Source: Entoloma clypeatum (taxonomy: Eukaryota > Basidiomycota > Agaricomycetes > Agaricales > Entolomataceae). Taken from it: a DNA stretch of 64,000 bases. A program made the position numbers and the translations under genes. The DNA lies in contig OY751489.1 in the NCBI GenBank assembly GCA_963565915.1, positions 1,178,001 to 1,242,000 of the forward strand, given 5' to 3'. The notes below the pieces were generated by a model. It was not told where the DNA came from. It ran no database searches and saw only the letters and a program-made list of their open reading frames with translations. Of this stretch, positions 55,253 through 63,867 are shown piece after piece (the stretch's first letter is position 1; each line of letters starts with the position of its first letter).

Positions 55253-55618
55253 TTCACAAGACAAAATGCAAACTTTGGCCTCTGCAAATGATAATGAGAA
55301 AGGGTTTGTAAAGTAAAATTTTGTGAACAAGACTTTGGCTGCACAGAAAGAAAACCTTTCTTTGCACTGAAAAATAATGCAATACTTTGAATTTGGCTAT
55401 AATATTCTGAAAGAATTTGGCATCTAAGTAATAAGATATTTTGCTGAGGGGAAAAAACATATTTCTCTGGACCAAAGGTGAAAGAGAAAGTAATGGGAAA
55501 TTTGTATTTTTCACATTTCATTTAGGCATTAAGAATGTTTTGGTTTTGCATTTGCCATGTGTTCTGCCAAATGATTATTTTGTCAATTGTTTTCAAAACA
55601 TATTTTGCATGAGTTTGG
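55253..55618. mobile_element. AT-rich insert in LINE2 3' UTR
   Basis: LINE1 runs directly from CGCTTCTTT to GGGTAGGGCGC. LINE2 has about 366 extra bases here, AT-rich, with CAAAATGCAAA near one end and ATTTTGCATGAG at the other, a weak inverted relation. No coding capacity. The type of element is unknown. Confidence 0.55.
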
Positions 55619-55974
55619 TGGGTAGGGCGCATATACCCCCCAGTGCCATCAATGGCCAACCTCACAAGTTTGGAGTGCTCCTGTATCACATGGCCAAATA
55701 TTTGGGTGCACATTCGAACACGTTTGTTTATAACAGACTCCCCCATCCTGGCGCGAGGACTTATCAGCTTGACGGAGTGTTGCGCCGCCTGTTCTTCATG
55801 TGTACGTAGATCCTCAGATCGATGTAGTTTAGTCTATGTCAAGCGGACTGTACCCCTAGTATACTGCTATACAAATTGTTGACCCAAAAAAAAAAAGAAA
55901 AAAAAATGGGGGCACCATGGCCCTTGTGTGAAGGGGGGGGGCGAGACGGAGGAGGGAGAGGAACGTGGTGGGGG

Positions 55975-56323
55975 TAATGATGTAACCGACGTAGGCAGCC
56001 CAAAGGGCGCTCAAGACGTATCGGTACGAAGGCATAGTGGAAGCTCTACTAACCTGGTTAAGAGTAACTAATAGAAATCTAGAAGCCGTACTAGCTTGTT
56101 AGTTAACTCAGAGAACTGGGGTGTTCAAGAAGTTAGGATTCATCGTACTAAATACATGGGTATTTATACTAATCCAATATGCGCACGGACCATTGTACAA
56201 ACAATGCATAAACAAGTCATGCGTCCGTGGTTGTACCATAAACTCACATATATGGTAATAGTGACTTATAGTCACTTCCTGTGACAAGCACATGGTGCGA
56301 CATATCTGGCGATATGTTCAACA
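55975..56323 (-). repeat. 3' LTR of C2
   Basis: Plus strand TAATGATGTAACC to GATATGTTCAACA. On the element strand it begins TGTTGAAC and ends CATCATTA, an unusual TA end in place of CA. Confidence 0.93.
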
Positions 56324-56333
56324 CTCCCCCTCA
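56324..56333 (-). promoter_or_regulatory. Polypurine tract of C2
   Basis: Element strand TGAGGGGGAG next to the LTR start. The TGA is the Gag-Pol stop codon, so coding sequence runs to the tract itself. Confidence 0.75.
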
Positions 56334-59300
56334 CTTAGAATCCCGGGTAGGTTTCGTAAGTGGAGTATAAGGCTCTTTAAACTCCATCCGGAGTAGAGCA
56401 TGGAATTTCTCAAATTCCTGGCGACCAAGTGGCTTGGTAAACATATCAGCCGGATTCTCTGTTCCCGGAACGAACCGTGGTTCGATCAATCCATCTTGAA
56501 CTCTATCGCGTATAGCAAAGTGATGGATTGCTATATGTTTGGTTCTGCCTTCAGTGACTGGGTTTTGCGCATTGAAAATCGCGCCTTGGTTATCTACATG
56601 GAACGGCATTTTGGTAATGTCCTGTAGTCCAAGCTCTTTGAAGAGATGAGTAACCCATTCGCACTCCCGCGAACATTCACTGGCAGCAACCATTTCCGCC
56701 TCAGTGGACGAATGTGCCACTGTCTTTTGCTTGCGACTTTTCCAAAGAACAAGTCCTCCTGCAAGCTTAAGGAAATATCCCGATTGGGATTTTCTATCAG
56801 ATGGGTCTGATGCCCAGTCTGAATCTGTCCATGCTTCAAAGGAAGCCTTGGATCGACCATCATAAATTATAGAATAGTCTTGAGTACCGACAAGATATCT
56901 GATAATCCGTAGAGCGTATTTCTCATGCTCTTTGGAAGGGTTTGCAGACATTTGTGACATTTTTGCAACTGCAAAAGCAATGTCCGGTCTCGTTCCAATG
57001 GACAAGTACAACAACGATCCAATGATCATTTGGTACCTTGTTTTGAGTGTGGGATCCACCTCCCCCTCATTTGGTGCAGGGTAATAACCCTTTGGGAGTG
57101 GAGTGTCAGCAGCCTTTGCATTTTCTAAGCCAAAGCGCTTAATGATCTTCTTCAGGTATTCTGACTGATCGATTGTTACGATCTGCTTTTCTGAATCTTG
57201 CCGTATTCTCATACGCAAGAATTCTTTAGCAATACCAAGATCACGACTTTCCCATTTATTTTTAAAGTCAGATTTTATCTTGCGAACAAGATCTGGGTTT
57301 GATCCCATGAACAGGCCGTCATCAACATAGATCAAAGCGATTATCAAATCACCTGATTGTTTGTTGTGGTAAACAAAGACGCCTGAGTCAGTTCTACATC
57401 GAGTAAAACCTAGCTTCTCCATTGATGCATTGAGCGCGATCCACCACGCTCTTGCAGCCTGTTTAAGGCCATAGAGTGCTTTTAATAAACGGATGACCTT
57501 CCGTTCTTGGCCTTTGACAACAAAGCCTTCGGGTTGATTCATATAGATTTCTTCATCGAGCTCTCCATAGAGAAAAGCTGATTTGACATCTACTCCTTCA
57601 ATCACCCATCCTTCAAGCGCAGCTACGGCGAAGAGGATTCGGATAGTCTCGAAACGTATCACGGGTGAGAAGATCTCATCAAAATCGATACCCTCGATCT
57701 GTGAGAAACCCTTGGCAACGAGTCGTGCCTTCTTTCGTCCGTCAGTTTTGACGTCGAATACCCATCGATTTCTGATGGTTTTACGACCTTTAGGCAGGTC
57801 AACCAACTTAAAGACATTGCGCTTCCGGAGGGCTTCTAGTTCCTCATGGCATGCTGCTTTCCATTCAAGCTTTTCCTTTTCAGGTAGCTTATTTATGTCC
57901 TTCATTTGCCAAGACTTTGGGTCTTGTGGAATTTCGTCATATGCAGGGATTGCTTTAGATAGCAAGTGCGCAAGCATTTGTGACTGTCCTCCCCCTTCCC
58001 TAATATAGAGTAATTCCTCCATATCTATATCCGGATTCGGATTGGAATTGTTCTGATACATCTGAGGATCAGCGGAGCTAGTTGATGGAACAGCGCCAGA
58101 TTGCTGGGGTCTGGTCTCCGATCGGGGATTATAGGCGTATCGCCGCGAATCCTCCTGAACGGTTCTGCTCCAATCACGCTGATTTTGACGCAAGGCCTCA
58201 GCCGGGCTATTCCCGTAAACATTTCCAGGACGCTGGGGTATAACCCGAGTACGACGAGGACGATCAGTTTGTGGACGATAATCGCCTGGTAAGGTACGAT
58301 CATCGTTTGGTGCATCTACGCGCACACGTTTCCCTGGATTGCGAGTCCGGGGAACCCACTGCTGATTCTCAGCGGTGTCCTGTCTGTTTGTTCCATCAGA
58401 AGTCTGACTGGAACCTTCGGGAAGCTGACCAGTTTGGTCGCTATTTGTATCAGGGAGGTTATGATTGTCATCATGGGTTCCTGGATTAGACGGGTAATGT
58501 GAACCGCCAGGACCATGTGCATCATTATCTTCCGAATGGAAATCGTCGGTTGGTAAAACAGACGGGCCATCATGTCCATTTACATCATCGTTTCCCATAT
58601 CGTCTGATGTTGGATCATGGTATTGTGTTATCGAAGGTATTTTGTTCATTGTAGAACATTTTGGGAACAGCTGTTCATCAAACATCGCTGTGACACCTAT
58701 GAAGACTACGTTGTTTGGAATTCGCATAAACCGGTAACCTTTAGTTCCAGTTTTAAATCCGATGAAGATCATCAGCTCGGATTTAGCGGTGGTAGTACGA
58801 ATTTCTTTTGGAAGAAAGACGTAAGCTCCACATCCAAAAACGTGTAGGTTTGACACATCAGGCTTTTCCTTTTTAAGGGACTCATACGGAGTAAGCCATC
58901 CATGTCTTTTCAATGGAGTTCGGTTATACAAGTGAAGTGCATGTTCTACCGCAAATTGAATCCATATTTCGGGTAGGCAAGCATCATGCAACATAGCAAG
59001 TGCTTTATCCATTAAAGTTCTGTTAAAACGTTCCGCTCGACCGTTTTGTTGTGGCTGGTGCGGCACAGTAACTTCACCCTGGATTCCCATCTCACGCATA
59101 TCTGCTTGGAAAGGGACAAACTCACCGCCGCCATCAAAACGCCAAGTTTTAATTGTCGTATTGAATTGGTTTTTAACCATGGCATTAAAATCACGAAGTG
59201 CAGAGTGTGCATCGGATTTTAGTCTCAATAAAGAGATCCAGGCGTGTGATGTGTAGTCATCAACAAAGCTGATATAATAATTATATTTGCTATAAGTCGC

Positions 59301-61514
59301 CTTCTTGAATTGCTTTAAATCCGAATGGATTAGCTCAAGAGGTGCTTTAGCGCGTGTCTGAGATGGTGGGAAAGATTTTGAAGGCATCTTTCCAAGAGCG
59401 CATCCTTTGCAGGGTCGCTCAGTGGACGGTTTGTCCACTCCATTGAAACCTTTGACATGTTTAGAAGCATGTCGTAGTACTTCATGTGAAGGGTGTCCGA
59501 ATCGCTTGTGCCAGGTGTCATAATCAACAGATTGCGAGACACTAAGACTAACCAAGTGTATTCGTTCCTCTTTAATGATCGTAGCATTTAGCCAATAAAT
59601 CGATTCATTTGCCTTATGAGGATAACACATAAACAAAGGAAGACCTGAATTGGTCTTTAGCGCGATCGAACCAAATCGTCCGCTAATTTCATTTCCTTGT
59701 TTAAGGATCTCGCCTACAGATAAAAGACGAACGTCTAAATCTGGTATATAATAAACGGGTGATAGACGAGTTATTTTATTTTGTTCTCGCCCGTTTTTCT
59801 TGATGGTGTGATTAATCAACACCGTTCCTTGTCCAAGGATCTGAATAGTGTGACCTTTCTGCGCAATTTGCACAGATTGACGATCTTTTAATGGGGTATA
59901 CTCAATGAAATCATTGATATCATAAGTAAAGTGCAACGATGCACCTGAATCAAGAATCCAATTGGATTGATTCTGTTTCTTACATTCAGCACAATTCGCA
60001 TAATGAGAATTTATTTGCGCTATAAGCGCGTGTACAGCAGGTGATATAAATACATTGGACCGCCGTCCATTCACTCGTCTCCAAAGAGGCTCCTGTGAAG
60101 TATTTGTTAACTGCATTGTACGTGCTGTCGAATGTGAAACGTACCCCATGTCGTCGTTGTTTCCATTACCACGGGAAACTTCATACTCCATGTAGTCGTT
60201 GACGTATCCTTCATCGTAATAGCCCCTTATGGTGGGGGCTATGTCTTCTGTATCCATCTCATCGGCCCAGCTGATTCTACTCGGTGTTTCTTTGAAAACC
60301 GGAATGCGGTGATTCCGGGGGTCCATTGTCGGAGGCGCTGAGAGCGGCCTTGACGTCGCAGCTTCATTACGTTGAAGTGCGGGGACCTCGACGAGGCGAG
60401 TTAGATTCTGAGCTGTTGGAGGGACACCAATGCTGTTAGCCAGTGTGCGCGCTCCATCCAGGTCCGTGAAAGGGCCTGGGCCAGGAATGTTACCAATCGC
60501 AAGTGATTGGTTGTTCCTAATCCTCCAGTCGGTGGATGATGAGGGGTGCGGAGTGAAGATAGACCCATTTCCGTAAATGACCGTGTTGGGTAAGGTCTGG
60601 ATTGGAAGCTGCCCATCAGGGGCGCTATCCATGGCAGAGGAGGCAAAATGCGCCTTCTCTTTACCTTTCCAGGGTCCTTTGCCCTTGGTCTTCCCGGCGG
60701 AAGTTCCTCGTCCCTTGCCTTTCCAGGGCTTGGAGTGCTGATGCGAATGCTGTTGGTTAGCAGCCGGTCCTTCCGAAGATCCCTGAGAGGGTCCAGTGCG
60801 AGGCTGGTACTTCGGGGGGTTGGGACGAGCGCGTTTTACTGCAGAGATCTTGTTCGCGTGAGCACTTCCTTGGGACTGTGGAGCGTGCGGGTTTTTACGG
60901 AAGTATTCCGAGCGTATTTGCTCGATTACCTTCCCGATTTCGAGTACTGTGGACTGATTGCCGCCAGGCGCCACATAGTGTACCGCATCAAAGAGGATGC
61001 TGTGCACTAGACCATCATAGCCCTGAGGCAGTCCATTCAGGATCATCATGATCCGGACGAACTTGGGGATATCTATGTGGTTGTGCTCGAGTCGCTGGAA
61101 GAGGGTCTGCATCTTATCGATGCCAGATAAAGGATCGGCGGGAGAAAGAGAAGTGCGGAGGAGTTGCTGGAAATCAGCAAAGACGGTGGACGGACCGACC
61201 GTGGACAGTTTCGTGGTGATCAGGTCCCACATCTCCTTGGAGGTTTTAGCTCCCTTGATGTGATGGACGAGAGAGTCCGAAATGGACATCTGGATTAGGC
61301 CTTGGGCCTGATCGTCCTGTTCATGCCAAGTGTTTAACTTGTCTTGGAAGTCTGTCTCTTTGGGATCAGCCGGGAACTTTTTGTCGCCGGTGACGATCCT
61401 CCACACTTTAGCTGCCTTAAGGTAGGCGCTCATTTTCTCCTGATAGACGGAGAAGTTGGTGGTGGTGAGCTTGGGAACGGAGGAAGCGAGGTCGAGTTTT
61501 GAGTTTGAAGACAT
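56331..61514 (-). CDS. Copia Gag-Pol polyprotein of C2, intact
   Basis: 1,727 codons from ATG at 61514 (MSSNSKLDLASSVPKLTTTN). UBN2-type Gag at about residues 10-240. A basic Gly/Lys-rich stretch (about 255-330) may replace a zinc knuckle. Protease DSGAS near 523, GAG-pre-integrase TWHKRFGHPSHEVL, integrase with D near 731 (IHSDLKQF), DGGGEF near 795 and QQNGRAERFNRTL near 825. RT has YVDDG near 1397; RNase H has DSDWASD near 1566, STEAEM and KHIAIHH. All catalytic acids are present. An in-frame ATG 33 bases upstream is not needed. CTGAT and TTTCACAG just before the start look like a branch point and splice acceptor. Confidence 0.95.
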   Translation of the reverse strand: MSSNSKLDLASSVPKLTTTNFSVYQEKMSAYLKAAKVWRIVTGDKKFPADPKETDFQDKLNTWHEQDDQAQGLIQMSISDSLVHHIKGAKTSKEMWDLITTKLSTVGPSTVFADFQQLLRTSLSPADPLSGIDKMQTLFQRLEHNHIDIPKFVRIMMILNGLPQGYDGLVHSILFDAVHYVAPGGNQSTVLEIGKVIEQIRSEYFRKNPHAPQSQGSAHANKISAVKRARPNPPKYQPRTGPSQGSSEGPAANQQHSHQHSKPWKGKGRGTSAGKTKGKGPWKGKEKAHFASSAMDSAPDGQLPIQTLPNTVIYGNGSIFTPHPSSSTDWRIRNNQSLAIGNIPGPGPFTDLDGARTLANSIGVPPTAQNLTRLVEVPALQRNEAATSRPLSAPPTMDPRNHRIPVFKETPSRISWADEMDTEDIAPTIRGYYDEGYVNDYMEYEVSRGNGNNDDMGYVSHSTARTMQLTNTSQEPLWRRVNGRRSNVFISPAVHALIAQINSHYANCAECKKQNQSNWILDSGASLHFTYDINDFIEYTPLKDRQSVQIAQKGHTIQILGQGTVLINHTIKKNGREQNKITRLSPVYYIPDLDVRLLSVGEILKQGNEISGRFGSIALKTNSGLPLFMCYPHKANESIYWLNATIIKEERIHLVSLSVSQSVDYDTWHKRFGHPSHEVLRHASKHVKGFNGVDKPSTERPCKGCALGKMPSKSFPPSQTRAKAPLELIHSDLKQFKKATYSKYNYYISFVDDYTSHAWISLLRLKSDAHSALRDFNAMVKNQFNTTIKTWRFDGGGEFVPFQADMREMGIQGEVTVPHQPQQNGRAERFNRTLMDKALAMLHDACLPEIWIQFAVEHALHLYNRTPLKRHGWLTPYESLKKEKPDVSNLHVFGCGAYVFLPKEIRTTTAKSELMIFIGFKTGTKGYRFMRIPNNVVFIGVTAMFDEQLFPKCSTMNKIPSITQYHDPTSDDMGNDDVNGHDGPSVLPTDDFHSEDNDAHGPGGSHYPSNPGTHDDNHNLPDTNSDQTGQLPEGSSQTSDGTNRQDTAENQQWVPRTRNPGKRVRVDAPNDDRTLPGDYRPQTDRPRRTRVIPQRPGNVYGNSPAEALRQNQRDWSRTVQEDSRRYAYNPRSETRPQQSGAVPSTSSADPQMYQNNSNPNPDIDMEELLYIREGGGQSQMLAHLLSKAIPAYDEIPQDPKSWQMKDINKLPEKEKLEWKAACHEELEALRKRNVFKLVDLPKGRKTIRNRWVFDVKTDGRKKARLVAKGFSQIEGIDFDEIFSPVIRFETIRILFAVAALEGWVIEGVDVKSAFLYGELDEEIYMNQPEGFVVKGQERKVIRLLKALYGLKQAARAWWIALNASMEKLGFTRCRTDSGVFVYHNKQSGDLIIALIYVDDGLFMGSNPDLVRKIKSDFKNKWESRDLGIAKEFLRMRIRQDSEKQIVTIDQSEYLKKIIKRFGLENAKAADTPLPKGYYPAPNEGEVDPTLKTRYQMIIGSLLYLSIGTRPDIAFAVAKMSQMSANPSKEHEKYALRIIRYLVGTQDYSIIYDGRSKASFEAWTDSDWASDPSDRKSQSGYFLKLAGGLVLWKSRKQKTVAHSSTEAEMVAASECSRECEWVTHLFKELGLQDITKMPFHVDNQGAIFNAQNPVTEGRTKHIAIHHFAIRDRVQDGLIEPRFVPGTENPADMFTKPLGRQEFEKFHALLRMEFKEPYTPLTKPTRDSK

Positions 61515-61603
61515 GATGATGCTGTGAAACATAAATAGAATCAGCATATGAAATATCGAAAAAGCGCATCAGAAAATAAATAGACGAGCTGCCTTGTCGA
61601 TCA

Positions 61604-62440
61604 TCATTCTTCGTTCTCTGTTTGGTCTAGTGGTAGCATATGAAATGCCATCACTAGTTCTACCCAATCGTCATGTGCGCCCTGAGTGCTGTGTTGCCCA
61701 CAGGTGCAAGATCCTCCCTGAATAGGGAGCATGACTTCATTCGCTCTGTTCGCCGCCTCAATTAAGGGGTCATTGTCCGGCAACCGAATTTGTCGGGCCA
61801 GAGGCGAAAGAGGAGGTGCTCCGTGTGCTTCAGGGATGGTCCCATCATCAACATACACGGGCGGAGGATCCGTGGGATCTCCATCTTGGGTAGGTACCGC
61901 AACAGGTACCTCAGTACGGCGATTACGCCGTCTGCGGTTTTGAACTCGAGTCCTGGCTCCTCCTGCATCACACGTAGTACACGAGTAGTCAAAGGTAGTG
62001 TTGTCTATGCAATGCCTCGGGCAATGCTGACTGTCAACAACGAGTTGTCGACACACCCCGCAACGAGCAACGATGCGTCCATTGTCATCAAGACCTGAAG
62101 GGACTGAGCCCTGTGCCGTTGGCACCATATGGACTTGCTCTCGTGATACGATCATTGTAATAGGAATTCTCTCAAGCAATCGATCAAGAATGGCCCATTG
62201 AAAGGTACATTCAATACCTCGAATGCTACGAGGTTCACCGTCGAGGGAACCGTCGAGCTCGATGTATTCGATGCTGAGGAAACCAGTCTCCAGGGTAGCA
62301 TACAAAGCGGATGCTGCCAATAGTAGCGCAAAAGCTAGGATACTGAGAGCATGCGGCGCTAGGGCCGGGGCCCATAACCTAATGATGTAACCGACGTAGG
62401 CAGCCCAAAGGGCGCTCAAGACGTATCGGTACGAAGGCAT
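61604..62440 (-). CDS. ORF0 of C2: membrane protein with Cys/His cluster, upstream of gag
   Basis: 278 codons, ATG at 62440 inside the 5' LTR. The N-terminus YVLSALWAAYVGYIIRLWAP is partly encoded by U5, then by the primer binding site (RLWAP), and ALSILAFALLLAASALYATL follows: two predicted membrane segments. A soluble part contains CGVCRQLVVDSQHCPRHC and FDYSCTTC, a plausible zinc site, then an Arg-rich NRRRRNRRTE stretch, a Pro-rich linker, and GSCTCGQHSTQGAHDDW near the acidic C-terminus. It is the first ATG after the predicted transcript start. C1 and C3 have nothing comparable. No family is recognised. A captured host gene is possible. Confidence 0.75.
   Translation of the reverse strand: MPSYRYVLSALWAAYVGYIIRLWAPALAPHALSILAFALLLAASALYATLETGFLSIEYIELDGSLDGEPRSIRGIECTFQWAILDRLLERIPITMIVSREQVHMVPTAQGSVPSGLDDNGRIVARCGVCRQLVVDSQHCPRHCIDNTTFDYSCTTCDAGGARTRVQNRRRRNRRTEVPVAVPTQDGDPTDPPPVYVDDGTIPEAHGAPPLSPLARQIRLPDNDPLIEAANRANEVMLPIQGGSCTCGQHSTQGAHDDWVELVMAFHMLPLDQTENEE
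62367..62379 (-). promoter_or_regulatory. Half-tRNA primer binding site of C2, inside ORF0
   Basis: GGTTATGGGCCCC on the element strand directly follows the LTR and encodes part of ORF0 (RLWAP). Confidence 0.7.
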
Positions 62441-62728
62441 AGTGGAAGCTCTACTAACCTGGTTAAGAGTAACTAATAGAAATCTAGAAGCCGTACTAGC
62501 TTGTTAGTTAACTCAGAGAACTGGGGTGTTCAAGAAGTTAGGATTCATCGTACTAAATACATGGGTATTTATACTAATCCAATATGCGCACGGACCATTG
62601 TACAAACAATGCATAAACAAGTCATGCGTCCGTGGTTGTACCATAAACTCACATATATGGTAATAGTGACTTATAGTCACTTCCTGTGACAAGCACATGG
62701 TGCGACATATCTGGCGATATGTTCAACA
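62380..62728 (-). repeat. 5' LTR of C2
   Basis: Identical to 55975-56323. It contains the promoter and the ORF0 start codon. Confidence 0.95.
62566..62574 (-). promoter_or_regulatory. TATA box of C2
   Basis: GTATAAATA on the element strand, about 130 bases before the ORF0 ATG. The only ATG near the expected start (62548) opens an 11-codon frame. Confidence 0.6.
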
Positions 62729-62733
62729 GGGGG

Positions 62734-63440
62734 GAGGCAAGAAGTACTTATGATTGGACTTCAGATATTGTTTGACTGTCGGCCGTTGCTGAGGTCAGCA
62801 AGTTCCGATGTTTCATCATGGGTGTGTCATAACCATGCAATTCATACATCCAACACATCCGATGACTCTGACGTTTTATCCGATCCAACATCCGATGATT
62901 TTCATAATAGTACTTATTGACATCTCTACTAGTTAACATTCTAATTATGCTGACAAGTAGACATCTTGATGTTGATTTCGCATTTGCTCCTCTCCGTACT
63001 CCGATTGCTCCAATGAGTAACTCCGACATCCGCACATTACCTATAGTAGTTACTGACCCACTTCTGGTTTACTGTAAGTAGTATGAATTCTGTTGTAGTT
63101 CCTCAGTTCGAATATTATATGTCACTATATGTTGCCATATGTCTCACCAATCTACTCCTTTGCCTTTCGTCCTCATCCTCATTCTCACATCTCCACCTCT
63201 GCACATCCGCTCCGCACATCTGCTCCTCTCACCCTCCGACATCTGCCAATCTGAAATCTAGGACCACATCAAAGAATGGGGCACAACACATAAGTTGAAG
63301 CCAGGTCCTTTCTGCCAACGTCGCACTTATCGCATCCGCTCCGACTCATCCGACATTTTCCGACATTGAGAAAAATGCTATGTGACAGGGTGCCAGAACC
63401 TGCCAAGCACAGAAAGCCTCGCCATGTCCTTCTCCCTCCA
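62734..63440. other. No gene; CCGA-rich and AT-rich mix
   Basis: Contains TCCGACATCCGCAC-type motifs and a 22-base sequence (63094-63115) identical to 15043-15064. Frames are short and low in complexity. Confidence 0.4.
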
Positions 63441-63459
63441 CCCCCCCCCCCCCCCCCCC
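63441..63459. repeat. Poly-C tract
   Basis: About 19 consecutive C, bordering the inverted-repeat end shared with 55909-55945. Its length is likely unstable or uncertain in assembly. Confidence 0.8.
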
Positions 63460-63529
63460 GGTTCACACAAGGGCCACAGTGCCCCATGTAGGTAAGCACC
63501 CCCCGCCTTTCACATCACATCAGACCACT

Positions 63530-63780
63530 GATGAAACGTGTGAGAACGGCAGGACATGCGACAAACAGGACGGGACATGTGAGAAATGGCGGGACACACA
63601 GAGGGGCAGGACAGGCATCAGCAGATGCAAGCAGGGCGGGACACGCAATGGACAGGACAGGACACACACAACGAACGACGGACATGTGAAAATGGTGGCA
63701 GATGCGAGAAACAGCAAGGCAGACATGAGACACACTAAAACAGCGGGACACATGAGGAAGAAGTGTATGCATGGTGATAT
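63530..63780. repeat. Degenerate GGGACAYG-type tandem repeats
   Basis: GGGACATG, GGGACACG and GACATGYGAGAAA recur at irregular 20-35 base spacing. Open frames through it are not credible genes. Confidence 0.55.
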
Positions 63781-63867
63781 CAATCATGTCCCGACATGTG
63801 CTCCAATGCGGAACACAGTCGGAGGTCAGAGGTGGTGGGGGAGAAAGTAAAGTAAATGAATAAGTAA

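Larger units (their letters stand above)
49690..55907 (+). mobile_element. Tad-like LINE (LINE2), long but decayed
   Basis: ORF1 with zinc knuckles, ORF2 with endonuclease, RT and RNase H, a 3' UTR similar to LINE1 and an A-rich tail (55887-55907). The 5' end is joined to GD without a visible duplication. Two solo gypsy LTRs and an AT-rich block interrupt it. Confidence 0.9.
61522..62458 (-). promoter_or_regulatory. Candidate 937-nt intron spanning ORF0 of C2
   Basis: On the element strand CAG|GTTAGT (donor at 62458) lies 18 bases before the ORF0 ATG. TATGCTGATTC, then TTTATGTTTCACAG (acceptor at 61522), lies 8 bases before the gag-pol ATG. Splicing would remove all of ORF0 and the primer site and make gag-pol the first ORF. 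This is inferred from sequence only. Confidence 0.35.
55975..62728 (-). mobile_element. Intact copia retrotransposon C2 with an extra 5' ORF
   Basis: 6,754 bp. The 349-bp LTRs (55975-56323, 62380-62728) are identical as far as I can read them. The target duplication GGGGG (55970-55974, 62729-62733) lies in a G-rich site. Gag-Pol is open throughout. Together these indicate a very recent insertion, and this copy may be active. Its LTR and Gag differ from C1/C3, so it is a separate copia lineage. Confidence 0.95.
55909..63487. repeat. Possible inverted-repeat element interrupted by C2
   Basis: TGGGGGCACCATGGCCCTTG (55909 on, followed by TGTGAA and a G tract) is mirrored at 63460-63487 as a C tract, then TTCACACAAGGGCCACAG. 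Without C2 the ends are about 820 bp apart, MITE-sized. The left end directly follows the LINE2 A-tail. Confidence 0.4.
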
